Below, piece by piece: positions 59,801-64,000 of a DNA stretch of 64,000 bases; position 1 is the stretch's first letter; the number at the start of each line of letters is the position of its first letter. Source of the stretch: Planococcus citri (Eukaryota; Arthropoda; Insecta; Hemiptera; Pseudococcidae). The stretch is taken from assembly GCF_950023065.1 (NCBI RefSeq), contig NC_088677.1, positions 33,501,230 through 33,565,229 on the forward strand, given 5' to 3'. The position numbers and the translations under genes were made by a program. The notes under the pieces are model-generated. The model made no database searches and was not told the DNA's origin. It saw nothing but the letters and a program-made list of their open reading frames with translations.

Positions 59801-60135
59801 TCCGTATGTATAACACTACATCTTCTAGCGAGTTTAAAACTACACATGGTGCTAACTAGAAGCGGTTATTTTCGCAGGTATATACTCGTATAAGAGCGTA
59901 GGTATAAAAGGCAATAAATTTTTGTCTGGTGCATGAACGTGTGCGTACGCGACGACGCAACGTGTGCACGCTTGTTGTAATTGTTATTGTGTTTTTCGGG
60001 TAATTTTTCGCATTTAAAGATCATCTTTGCAGGAGGTCAAAAAGAGGGCTTAAGTACTCTTGCCATGGTGGTCATATTAACAATAGCCGTGAAAGGTGTT
60101 TTCCTTTGTTTTGCACTGATGGCAGTGTGTTACAG
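25926..60135 (+). CDS. mmd: ADAM-family adhesion protein, mind-meld / ADAM11-22-23 type (partial gene, 16 exons seen)
   Basis: Sixteen exons joined in phase encode about 713 residues, with GT-AG introns throughout. Domains by residue from the first visible codon: late prodomain 1-147 ending in furin site RTKR (144-147), metalloprotease domain 148-about 355, disintegrin about 366-445, cysteine-rich about 446-608, EGF-like about 602-634, stalk 635-684, transmembrane helix about 685-712. The zinc motif at 292-302 has His at all three ligand positions but Met 293 instead of Glu, so the protein should bind substrates or partners rather than cut them. Family knowledge: inactive ADAMs of this type act at the neuronal surface as receptors (ADAM22/23 bind LGI proteins). 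The seen part lacks a signal peptide and a stop, so the gene is incomplete at both ends. ADAM assignment is very secure; the mind-meld orthology is inferred from the missing Glu and from recalled resemblance. Confidence 0.92.
26542..26611 (+). CDS. mmd: mmd exon 2: prodomain segment
   Basis: 70 bp: one base completes Thr 27, then 23 codons beginning QLLAPNLMQKHYLP and ending EQVSKQ. The acceptor TTTTTCAG ends at 26541 and the donor is GTAAGC at 26612. The exon ends on a codon boundary, as exon 3 requires. This is the prodomain loop that follows the LDLELN strand in ADAMs. It is too short to stand out as an open frame and was found by its splice signals and by phase with exons 1 and 3. Confidence 0.9.
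26612..32969 (+). other. Intron 2 of the ADAM gene (6.4 kb)
   Basis: Bounded by GTAAGC and TTTTTAG. Contains the 22-bp minisatellite at 30015-30880, two copies of the dispersed TTTGCCGTAAAT repeat (27158-27230, 31608-31672), and otherwise AT-rich sequence. No internal gene on either strand. Confidence 0.8.
30015..30880 (+). repeat. 22-bp minisatellite TTACCAGTAATTTACCAAAAAA
   Basis: From about 30196 to 30520 the unit TTACCAGTAATTTACCAAAA (plus AA) repeats without change, about 15 copies, flanked on both sides by degenerate copies. The unit is two related 11-bp halves, TTACCAGTAAT and TTACCAAAAAA. Since 22 is not a multiple of 3, the overlapping open frame is a by-product of the repeat. Confidence 0.95.
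32970..33116 (+). CDS. mmd: mmd exon 3: prodomain core (HCYYHGTVKD)
   Basis: 147 bp, 49 codons, phase 0 at both ends. It begins EIEHCYYHGTVKDIPGATAA and continues through FHTCNGISGVIHIGNETF to the end YGGDLA. HCYYHG and the STCNG-like HTCNGISG are signature strings of the ADAM prodomain (Pep_M12B). The acceptor TTTTTAG ends at 32969; the donor GTGAGT starts at 33117. It is separated from exon 2 by 6.4 kb and from exon 4 by 12.9 kb of transposon-rich intron. Confidence 0.95.
33315..33862. mobile_element. 548-bp pogo/Tigger-like MITE with TA target duplication
   Basis: The left end CAGTCAAACTTGGATAAGTG mirrors the right end CACTTATCCAGGTTTGACTG, and each end is flanked by TA (33313-33314, 33863-33864). 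The inside is one long imperfect hairpin of TATAAGTGGAA-type words (CCTCTATAAGTGGAAT, ACCTCTATAAGTGAAA). TA target and CAGTCAAAC termini fit the pogo branch of Tc1/mariner. No transposase frame. Confidence 0.88.
37237..37478. mobile_element. MITE inserted in the LINE (first of three)
   Basis: Terminal repeats of about 50 bp: GGGCCATATTCATAGACGTT on the left, AACGTCTATGAATTCGGCCC on the right, continuing inward as ACTTAG and CACTTGGCTAAGTGGTGAAT. Flanked by ATTA at 37233-37236 and 37479-37482, probably a 4-bp target duplication. It interrupts the reverse-transcriptase region. No coding capacity. Confidence 0.85.
37535..37697. mobile_element. MITE inserted in the LINE's FADD motif (second of three)
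   Basis: TATGTGACCATCCGCAATAA on the left mirrors the right end, where TTTTATTGAGGATGGTCACA is followed by TA. Arms are about 50 bp with few mismatches. TGCT before the element (37531-37534) is repeated after it (37698-37701), a likely target duplication. The flanks read TTTGCT and GATGAT, so the insertion separates Phe-Ala from Asp-Asp of the catalytic motif. Confidence 0.82.
37841..37940 (+). repeat. 50-bp tandem duplication in the LINE relic
   Basis: AAAAATGTGTCCAGCTGGAG with its following sequence to GGTTGATGGATT is present twice, at 37841 and 37891, almost unchanged. A 50-bp step shifts the frame, another lesion in the reverse-transcriptase remnant. Confidence 0.9.
38186..38452. mobile_element. 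hAT-like MITE inserted in the LINE (third of three)
   Basis: Starts CAGGGATGCGATGATACC and ends GGTATCATCGCATCCCTG. Flanked by GGCGTATG (38178-38185) and GGTGTATG (38453-38460), an 8-bp target duplication with one change. CAGGG termini plus 8-bp duplication are the hAT hallmark. Internal words GTATCGATAC and ATCGATAAGTATC give secondary hairpins. No transposase frame. Confidence 0.88.
38787..38827 (+). repeat. (GAAA)n microsatellite, LINE 3' tail
   Basis: About ten copies of GAAA directly after the last LINE-derived sequence. A simple-repeat tail is usual for several non-LTR retrotransposon groups. Confidence 0.85.
39000..39090. repeat. Copy of the dispersed GAGGCTCCAGA repeat
   Basis: TCTGATTGAGGCTCCAGAAC and CAAAACGTTTTGAACCAG match, in inverted sense, the cluster at 14310-14850 (AACCGTTTTGAGCAGTTTTG, GAGCCTCCAG). 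A third relative is at 58690-58790. Ends not defined. Confidence 0.5.
43518..44174. mobile_element. 657-bp PIF/Harbinger-like MITE
   Basis: CACTGGGCAAC at 43518 mirrors GTTGCCTAGTG ending at 44174, with TTA on both outer sides (43515-43517, 44175-44177), the 3-bp TWA-type duplication of PIF/Harbinger elements. The arms pair for about 265 bp (for example CTACGCACTTTTTTAAGTAA and TTACTTAAAAAAGTGCGTAG) around a GC-richer centre at 43790-43900. The 76-codon frame across the centre is not a known protein. Confidence 0.82.
44370..44837. mobile_element. 468-bp mariner-like foldback MITE with TA target duplication
   Basis: CAGAGTGGCTAAAAAAGTCA mirrors TGACTTTTTAGCCACTTTG, each flanked by TA (44368-44369, 44838-44839). 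Nearly the whole element is self-complementary; the two halves meet near 44610 (GTTTGTAAATTTTTGAAATG and its inverse, CAAACTGAGTTTCATAAAAA). Transcripts across it would form a long hairpin. Confidence 0.87.
45019..45108 (+). repeat. Dispersed ...CAGTTCGCCGCAAAT... repeat (copy 4 of 4)
   Basis: The string TTAATAAAATTGCATAACCA followed by GTTCGCCGCAAATATGCAAG has relatives at 6241-6335, 27158-27230 and 31608-31672. All lie on the same strand. No terminal repeats seen, so its nature is open. Confidence 0.6.
46010..46210 (+). CDS. mmd: mmd exon 4: end of prodomain, furin site, start of metalloprotease domain
   Basis: 201 bp, 67 codons, phase 0 at both ends. It starts KHPHVIFESHAKFNSGCANK. A proprotein-convertase site RTKR sits at residues 144-147, and DVREATKYIETALIVDRSM follows, the usual first strand of the reprolysin domain (KYxExxLIVD). 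Cleavage after RTKR would release the prodomain in the trans-Golgi. Cys in NSGCAN could be a cysteine-switch equivalent, but it does not match the PKMCGV type well, and a switch would be pointless without the catalytic Glu. Acceptor GTTTTCAG ends at 46009; donor GTAAGA starts at 46211. Confidence 0.95.
46803..46877 (+). CDS. mmd: mmd exon 5: metalloprotease domain, helix A
   Basis: 75 bp, 25 codons, phase 0 at both ends. It encodes FDRRNGSTRAIVIQDALQIA followed by NIVDL. This fits the reprolysin first helix (normally ...V.....V.e.vN.vd..Y). The acceptor TTTTATAG ends at 46802; the donor GTAAGT starts at 46878. The next exon begins YF, completing the usual NxVDxxYF junction. Confidence 0.92.
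48001..48173 (+). CDS. mmd: mmd exon 6: metalloprotease domain, central strands
   Basis: 173 bp: 57 codons plus two bases. It begins YFRTINTRVSVVYIETWQGA and ends RQLFTVDRDTVQLIT, where the last Thr is split with exon 7. The pattern 'NxRVxVVxIExW..gnqI....' and the '...F..yr...l......D..qLiT' ending are standard for ADAM metalloprotease domains. The acceptor AATTTCAG ends at 48000; the donor GTAAGT starts at 48174. Confidence 0.95.
50821..50990 (+). CDS. mmd: mmd exon 7: zinc-site exon with Glu-to-Met change
   Basis: 170 bp: one base completing Thr 249, 56 codons, one base of the next Arg. It encodes GERFAGNEAGMAVPESVC, then a strand SLAIIVDLNAYEPHITAA, and the zinc motif HMIGHNVGMGHDDG at residues 292-305. 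Active ADAMs have HExxHxxGxxHD. Here the Glu position is ATG (50951-50953), while all three zinc His (292, 296, 302) and the Gly are kept. The rest of the exon is intact, which argues for a natural inactive family member rather than decay. The acceptor ATTTTTAAAG ends at 50820; the donor GTAAGT starts at 50991. Confidence 0.95.
51390..51553 (+). CDS. mmd: mmd exon 8: Met-turn and end of metalloprotease domain
   Basis: 164 bp: two bases completing Arg 306, then 54 codons. It encodes SECFCRDWHGCIMQQSIVGQ and, further on, KFSECSLDDYIAGFRDSRSM ending NKPNE. CIM provides the Met-turn below the zinc site in metzincins. FSxCSxxdy is the standard end of the ADAM protease domain. Acceptor TTTTATAG ends at 51389; donor GTAATT at 51554 is slightly weaker than the others. 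Phase 0 at the end. Confidence 0.94.
52540..52860. repeat. GATCTGATC-rich repeat block
   Basis: Words TCTGATCTGGTCTAATCAG, ATCTATTCAGATCTAGTC and GGATCTAATCAAGTCTG, the same family as 20380-21110. Confidence 0.6.
52895..53205 (-). mobile_element. Possible LINE/SINE 3' fragment
   Basis: A GC-richer, non-AT stretch. On the minus strand it includes GGTGGAAGACAATGGGAAAC and CACTACCATTACATTTCCC, the style of the 3' regions of some RTE-like LINEs, and no intact frame. Assignment rests on general resemblance only. Confidence 0.3.
53397..53896. mobile_element. Inverted pair of tRNA-derived SINE-like copies
   Basis: 53397-53634 is mirrored by 53671-53896 (for example GTGAATTTGGACTTTTTTCA and TGAAAAAAGTCCAAATTCAC). 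In the left copy the minus strand has an A-box-like TGGCCAAGTGAGC (53570-53582) and a B-box-like GGTTTGATCCC (53520-53530). The right copy lacks a short segment that includes the B box. A 19-bp T run interrupts the right copy at about 53853. Confidence 0.6.
54002..54049 (+). repeat. 24-bp tandem duplication
   Basis: CTACGTATCATAAAAACCAT plus GTAA occurs twice in a row. It sits in a 53960-54130 stretch of loose ACCATGTAAGTCC-type words. Confidence 0.9.
54131..54464. repeat. Hairpin with 114-bp arms
   Basis: 54131-54244 (TCATCGACCTTTTAGTTAAC at the outside, GCGCATGTCTCA at the inside) is mirrored by 54351-54464. About 75 bp next to the loop are identical, including CTCTGTGGATTTCAAATTAG. The loop holds a short (CA)n. 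Probably a MITE; flanking duplication not clear. Confidence 0.85.
54576..54851. mobile_element. 276-bp hAT MITE with perfect 8-bp target duplication
   Basis: Starts CAGTGGCATAGCCGAGGGGG and ends CCTGGCTACGCCACTG. ATGCTCAA stands directly before (54568-54575) and directly after (54852-54859). CAGTGGCGTAGCCAGG-type ends are known from many animal hAT elements. No coding capacity. Confidence 0.93.
54990..55510. repeat. Imperfect foldback element
   Basis: TATTTAAGGCTATTCTCTAC near 55003 pairs with GTAGAGAGTAGCCTTAAACC near 55484. Inner parts pair too: TGAAAGTGAGGGTATGT (55222) with ACATACCCTCGCTTTTCA (55354). The arms hold short frames on both strands (minus 55369-55563, with LWSGIVRELLDGFLWGLVYF) that are mirror-related and not recognised. 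Confidence 0.65.
55936..56109 (+). CDS. mmd: mmd exon 9: disintegrin domain, first half
   Basis: 174 bp, 58 codons, phase 0 at both ends. It opens VTSPHQHCGNKIIEENEDCD and continues CGSLENCEEVDPCCDHITCK, with CSAAHKCCSKCK at the end. CGNxxxExxEDCDCG is the diagnostic opening of disintegrin domains. The Cys pattern is complete, so the fold is expected to be intact. Acceptor AACTTTAG ends at 55935; donor GTAGGT starts at 56110. Intron 8 before it is 4.4 kb of repeats. Confidence 0.96.
56268..56463 (+). CDS. mmd: mmd exon 10: disintegrin loop and start of cysteine-rich domain
   Basis: 196 bp: 65 codons plus one base. It begins YLPRGTLCRPASNECDLPEY; CRPASNECDLPEYC is the disintegrin loop with the ADAM-type xCD in place of the snake-venom RGD. 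It continues with a GHPCEKNRGICYNGFCPTL segment, the 'C....G.CYnG.C.t...QC...wG' motif that opens the ADAM cysteine-rich domain. Acceptor TTGTTGTAG ends at 56267; donor GTAATC at 56464. The split Gly is completed in exon 11. Confidence 0.96.
56565..56673 (+). CDS. mmd: mmd exon 11: cysteine-rich domain
   Basis: 109 bp: two bases, 35 codons, two bases. It encodes GKAADKKCYDQFNSKGSISG, then NCGMDGHGNYIQCEP. 'A...CY...N..G...GNCG' is the core of the ADAM cysteine-rich domain. Acceptor TCTTCTTAG ends at 56564; donor GTGAGT starts at 56674. The split Asn is completed by the C of exon 12. Confidence 0.95.
56746..56862 (+). CDS. mmd: mmd exon 12: cysteine-rich domain
   Basis: 117 bp: one base, 38 codons, two bases. 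It begins NVLCGSLQCANGSQYPASHL and ends IKGYEYECK. 'D.lCGkLqC' followed by a basic/aromatic strand is the ADAM cysteine-rich pattern; the hypervariable region follows it in active ADAMs. Acceptor TTTGACAG ends at 56745; donor GTGAGT starts at 56863. Confidence 0.95.
56991..57063 (+). CDS. mmd: mmd exon 13: cysteine-rich domain, VxDGTxC motif
   Basis: 73 bp: one base completing Lys 559 and 24 codons. It ends GLVRDGTPCGTDL; VRDGTPCG is a near-invariant ADAM motif. I placed the donor at GTAATA (57064) so that exon 14 continues in frame as ICINQTC. Reading past this donor reaches a TAA within three codons, so this splice site is required. Acceptor TTTTCGCAG ends at 56990. Confidence 0.93.
57150..57245 (+). 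CDS. mmd: mmd exon 14: end of cysteine-rich domain, first Cys of EGF-like module
   Basis: 96 bp, 32 codons, phase 0 at both ends. It encodes ICINQTCTSIFPHVDHGKCP followed by SNHKNLECSSHG. 'vCin..C' and 'C......C..hG' join the cysteine-rich domain to the EGF-like module, which is completed in exon 15. The acceptor TTGTTTTAG ends at 57149; donor GTAAGT starts at 57246. Confidence 0.94.
57341..57530 (+). CDS. mmd: mmd exon 15: EGF-like module and stalk
   Basis: 190 bp: 63 codons plus one base. It starts LCSNLNTCHCEDGWTGPDCS, completing the EGF-like module (C..hG.C.....C.C..gw.g.dC). A low-complexity stalk rich in Pro, Thr and Ser follows (IPTTPPAPTVSQSTAAPS), a likely O-glycosylated spacer before the membrane, and then a charged stretch KKDSLESQMKRKE. 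Acceptor GGGTTACAG ends at 57340; donor GTAAGA starts at 57531. Confidence 0.94.
57531..60032 (+). other. Intron 15 of the ADAM gene (2.5 kb)
   Basis: Bounded by GTAAGA and CTTTGCAG. Contains a T-run at about 58463-58480, a third GAAAGTTCCAGACCGG-type repeat copy (58690-58790) and an unrecognised coding-like stretch on the minus strand (58938-59360). Confidence 0.75.
58938..59360 (-). pseudogene. Unrecognised coding-like remnant
   Basis: Minus strand frame 58938-59147 includes KRKEIHEDLGDPLWERVFEQ and WKSLQPTRSRFPARDLIVHK. Just upstream in another minus frame is KPIMVADAGLDLLNF and RKKISRDNFCASFEF. Composition is protein-like and GC is higher than the flanks. The two frames may be one broken protein, perhaps of a transposon (an IVVADAGL-like string occurs in some DDE transposases), but I do not recognise the family. 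Confidence 0.3.
60033..60135 (+). CDS. mmd: mmd exon 16: transmembrane helix
   Basis: 103 bp: two bases, 33 codons, two bases. After GGQKEGLST comes a hydrophobic run from about residue 688 to 712 (LAMVVILTIAVKGVFLCFAL, then MAVCY). This is the single membrane span expected for an ADAM; one Lys sits in its middle. It ends CY plus AG of a split Arg/Ser at donor GTATCG (60136), so at least one cytoplasmic-tail exon should follow. If the donor is skipped the frame stays open to a TAA at 60293-60295 (see findings). Acceptor CTTTGCAG ends at 60032. Confidence 0.88.
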
Positions 60136-62059
60136 GTATCGTAATAAGGGATTCGTATTTCGCATCACAAACATTTATTTCTTCTTTGTGACTGTACTTA
60201 CTTTTTTTTTACATTGTCTGTGTTCTGTGTTTGAAAAGTGCTTTGTTTGGTTTTTCTGTTTTCCTTTTTATTTGTATAATTGTTTGATAGCTTAAAGGCT
60301 GGAATAAAAGCTCGGGCCAATTAATATAAAGAATTTTGCGTATCAGGATCTATAGGATCTATAGGTTTTCGAGGAGTGTGCCTATAAATCGTATAATGAA
60401 GATCCCCCCTTTGTCAGTGTTTACGTATCTATAAGTGTATCGAATATTAAAGTAGGTACGTGTATAAACGTTAGGGAAAAATCCGGCCACATTTATGAAA
60501 AGTGAGGTACTTTTAGGACCCAAGTTGAAAATAAAATAAATATTTTGGTCCAAGATTTCCAAGAACACGTATTTATCCATCAAAAGCTGAACTAGTTTCA
60601 TAATTAATACGAATTCGGAACAGCCTATCCGAAGTAGTGATGCTTCATCATGCTCGTGGCATAGAATCAAAATTTAATAAAAAATTTTTATTCGTATTGA
60701 AATAATTTGTATAGAATTATTCAACCTAATAAATCAGGTTACTCATAGGCATCAATTTTTGATACAAAAAAAAAATCATACTTTTCACACAATTTTTTTC
60801 ATCGTTCAAAAACACGAACAAATACCTCCTCAATTTTTAAGGATTCATCATCGTAAAATAACTTGATACGACTCGTATCCTCACACATTATACTGCAAAA
60901 TTACAAACGAAGCCCCTATAAGTACATTGTATCGCATACTTGTTCAATCTTACAGCCAAAGAGGTTTATTCAACGAATCAGTTAGATGGTAAAATGAATA
61001 ATCAACTGCTTGTGTTCATCGAATGAACTTAAAAGAAAAATGAGATTCTCGTAGGTACCTTGGAATAATTATCGTTTAAAGCGATATACGGAGTAGGTAT
61101 ATGAGGATGAGGAAACCTAATGAAAGGTTGAGTGAACATTTACATGTACAGATACGTGTGGCGGCTGACCAGGAAAATCGAGCTATATTAAATCGATGTT
61201 GACTATGCATATAGTGTACGATGTTAATAGTATATAGGTAGGTATTGTGCTCCGTATAACAAATTCTCGGTGAAGTGGATCGTGATTTCTATATTGTAAA
61301 TAGGAAATTGGCAATTTGCTGTTGTACTTTTCAATGCATAAATACAACAATGAAACTTGTACGGTACATATACTCGCGCTGAAAACTGTAAAAATAGGTA
61401 CTATTATTGCAGTAGGTACGCTCAAAATGTGAGCGAAATTCAATGCTTAAACTGAGTTTTTTTCCTTCCTGCTTTTATAGTAAGTTTGTGTGACCTAATA
61501 ACAATTTATGACAATTTTACATAAAACGTCAGTATATAAGCGCTGATGTCGGGATAAGTATCGAAGATATAAGTTCAGTAACCTCGACTTTGGATTTTAT
61601 GTGAATGTCTTTCAAACTTTGGTTTCGAGTAAATTTTCAAATTTTTATAAGACTTTGGCGTAAAATGTGTACCTATTTCAACTTCATGTCGTCATAAATG
61701 AACTAATAAAATGGCTGAAGAATTATCTTATCAATAATTTAGGTATGTTTTTTTCGGATAAACGTTGAAACTGAAAACGGTTATCGAAATTGAAATCGAA
61801 ACTGTTATTTTTCGGTTTGGCGATCCCTACCTACTTTGGTTACGTTAAGTACCTAGCCCTAGCTGAAGAGTGAATGACTAAAAAATCAGGAGTATTGGCA
61901 CAAAACGAATACTTACTTACTTTTTTCAAAGATCAACCATCAAAGACAAAAAAAAAGTCCAGACCAAAAACCTGAATAAACAAGCTATTGAAAAAATTGA
62001 CAAAAAATAAAAAAGTAACCGAACCAATAATTCCCATCAATTTTGACTTTTGAGCATGA
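60136..62059 (+). other. Intron after exon 16, or 3' flank; no further exon found
   Basis: AT-rich with no supported exon. An in-frame extension of exon 16 ends in TAA at 60293-60295, with AATAAA at 60303-60308. A 12-bp duplication (ATCTATAGG words) is at about 60350-60366. Confidence 0.5.
60303..60308 (+). promoter_or_regulatory. Possible polyadenylation signal AATAAA
   Basis: AATAAA eight bases after the TAA that ends the unspliced read-through frame of exon 16. In AT-rich DNA such hexamers are frequent, and the distance from stop to signal is very short, so this is only suggestive. Confidence 0.25.
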
Positions 62060-62240
62060 TGCATGACCGAATGACCAAGGCTAAATCTGAATAGATATGG
62101 TGAGGCCAACTTGATTCATCAGACAAGATCAAACTAACTTGACTGGATTTGATCAGATTTAGAGAGATCAAAGTGTTGATCCAATTGGATCTGCTCAAAC
62201 CTGATCATATCCATTGAGGAAGATCTGATCAAATCAGGCC
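62060..62240. repeat. GATC-rich repeat fragment
   Basis: GATTTGATCAGATTTAGAGA, TTGATCCAATTGGATCTGC and AAGATCTGATCAAATCAGGC belong to the family at 20380-21110. Confidence 0.55.
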
Positions 62241-62343
62241 TAATAGAAAAACGGTCATTTTTATTATCAAAATTTACATTCACATTTGGAAAAAAATTTT
62301 TTTGCAAGACAAGCATTTTTACATTCACAGATCTAACTGTGAG

Positions 62344-62959
62344 CAGAGCTGTGGGTCCGAAATGATTTCGAGATTGGGTTTCGGTTTTGGGATCAAATTT
62401 TATTCATTTCGGAATTGGATTTGTTTTAGTATTGTTCTTCTAAATTTTTATTTCAGTTTCTGGATTGGTTTCGAGATTGAAAAAATTATTTTGGTTCCGG
62501 GATGAATCGGTTCTGGTTTCAGGATTTTCAATTTTCAACCAATTTTAAGCCCAAATTGTCTAATGGATCCTGCAAGGGGTCTAAAAATGGAAGGTTTTGA
62601 CATGGGGAATCCGATGGCGTAAATTATTTCAATGTTTTAAATGCATATTCTGCTTAATTCGTCAAGTAATTTCTATTATAATCTGAAATCTGAATGAATG
62701 ATGATGCCCTAATGATGATAAATGATGTAAAAAATGACAATCTATCAAAATCAAATTAGGGAAAAAATCAAAAATTGAAATTCCAAAACCAAAACGATTT
62801 TGTTTCAGTTCTGGGATTGTTTCGGGTTCAAAATTATATCGGTTCTGGGATTTTTTCAGTTTTGGGATCAAGAAAAATAATGATTTCGGTTTTGGGATGG
62901 GATTTGAATCCGGATTTAATCGGTTCTGATTTCGGGATCGTTTCGGACCCACAGCTCCG
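62344..62959. mobile_element. 616-bp hAT-like MITE
   Basis: Starts CAGAGCTGTGGGTCCGAAAT and ends TTTCGGACCCACAGCTCCG. Flanked by ACTGTGAG (62336-62343) and ATTGTGAG (62960-62967), an 8-bp duplication with one change. The interior is made of degenerate TTTCGGTTTTGGGATC and GGTTCTGGGAT words in both orientations. Frames on both strands only reflect these repeats. Confidence 0.85.
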
Positions 62960-63739
62960 ATTGTGAGCAAAAATATCCAGAAAAAATAGTTCAAGAAGTT
63001 TGTTAAAACATGATGGAAACTATTATAGGTAAAAATGGCGAGCAGTCGATGACAAATTGAACAAATATTATCAAAAGGAAAGAAATATTGCAGAAATCAC
63101 AAACAATATTTTTTAAAAACAGCATGGTCAACAAAGAATTTCTAAAAATAATCCAATAGGTAATTAATGCAATTTGAATGAAATTGAACAAAATTTATCA
63201 GGGAATTGAATCATAAAAATATGTACTAAGTTTTCCTTGTCAACAAGCAAAATCTATTCCAATGGGTCAAAAAAGGAAAAAAGGTCGTCCATCAAAGTCC
63301 AAGAAAGTGTTTTGATTCAGTTTATTTTTCACTGTTTTTTCAACGTTTATTTTTGTCTGGTAAAATGTCTCTTTTTGACAGAAAAAGTTTGTCAAGCATT
63401 GCCTTATATGGCTGTTTTAAGTAATGAAATGTGAATTTTTTTATCTGTCATTTGATACATTACCTACTTTTTCGTTTGAATAGGTACGTTTTTTTTGTCT
63501 GGGTAAGCTCTTTACTGTCGGAAATTCACAATTTAGTCGTGGTAATGGCTTTTTTACCATGAAAGTGCCTATGCTTGTCGTGCTGACGCTTTTTTTGTCC
63601 TAGTCTAAAATCACACCCTTCACATTTTGCCATTACATATCAATCCTAAAACGCATTCTAATCTGTCTCCAGTTCAATATCCTCTCAGATTTCCCTCTGA
63701 TCCGGTCTGAACACATCTATTTTTTCTGCTAAGCAGGTA

Positions 63740-64000
63740 CAGGGTGGGGCATAATTAGCGCAACCCTGTTATTAAAACTTCAACTTGATTCGACATAAAT
63801 GGTGCAAATACCAAAGAAAATTAAAATTAAAGTAAATATTGGAAGTGACCTCCATCAGCCATAAAAAAACTGTTTTGAATAATTTTGTTCTGAAATGATC
63901 CCGCAAATTGAAAAGACGCTGCTCTACGTTTTGTATGTGCAACGTTTATGTTCAAAAGTGAAACACATACGCTCGGGCAGGTAGCTCCAGCAGGTATGCT
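63740..64000 (-). mobile_element. End of a Tc1/mariner-type transposon with transposase C-terminal remnant, cut by the window edge
   Basis: CAGGGTGGGGCATAATTAGC begins directly after TA (63738-63739), the mariner target. Reading the minus strand inward from the window edge gives QNVEQRLFNLRDHFRTKLFK, and then, after a one-base frame change, ADGGHFQYLL, the GGHFE-like C-terminus common in these transposases. The other end is outside the window. The frame change suggests a dead copy. Confidence 0.65.

Noticed and set aside
62134..62994. Several 60-110 codon frames on both strands
   Set aside because: All are translations of GATC-rich repeats or the hAT MITE's degenerate words.

Overview
The window is eukaryotic nuclear DNA, almost certainly from an insect: AT-rich, intron-rich, full of short non-autonomous transposons, and scattered with the words GTAGGTA/TACCTAC, often stacked as GTAGGTACCTAC. 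That signature, together with the gene content, fits a sternorrhynchan hemipteran (aphid, mealybug or scale). The taxon is an inference from sequence style, not a demonstrated match. There is no bacterial, plasmid or phage organisation.

One real protein-coding gene can be supported. It lies on the + strand from about 25.9 kb to 60.1 kb and is cut into at least 16 exons, all bounded by AG/GT. Every exon joins the next in phase, giving about 713 residues. Domain order is: end of an ADAM prodomain, furin site RTKR, reprolysin-type metalloprotease domain, disintegrin domain, cysteine-rich domain, EGF-like module, Pro/Thr/Ser-rich stalk, one transmembrane helix, start of a cytoplasmic tail. The zinc motif reads HMIGHNVGMGH, so the three zinc histidines are present but the catalytic Glu is Met. 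This places it with the catalytically dead, adhesion-type ADAMs (fly mind-meld, vertebrate ADAM11/22/23). The N-terminal exons (signal peptide, early prodomain) and most of the tail are not identified; they lie upstream or downstream, or are too short to see by eye.

Region by region: 1-25.9 kb has no supported gene. It holds a 2.9-kb near-perfect palindrome (1449-4382) with matching 149-bp tandem repeats in each arm, a 3.6-kb segment with CCCAGCTGGCAAAG ends (12909-16521) containing a tRNA-like SINE promoter, a 0.38-kb element with 36-bp perfect terminal repeats (19743-20126), and GATCTGATC-rich repeat blocks. 25.9-33.1 kb holds exons 1-3 and a 22-bp minisatellite. 33.1-46 kb is intron 3 (12.9 kb), with a pogo-like MITE, a LINE reverse-transcriptase relic pierced by three different MITEs, and two further MITEs (Harbinger-like and mariner-like). 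46-60.1 kb holds exons 4-16; the large intron 8 has inverted SINE-like copies, hairpins and a hAT MITE with a perfect 8-bp target duplication. 60.1-64 kb has a hAT MITE and, at the right edge, the end of a mariner-type transposon with a transposase remnant.

The window is best read as one neuronal-type ADAM gene whose introns are transposon sinks. I found no operon, CRISPR array or new enzymatic system. The most unusual structures are the large palindrome with paired tandem repeats and the nested transposon insertions in the LINE, one of them inside its catalytic FADD motif.
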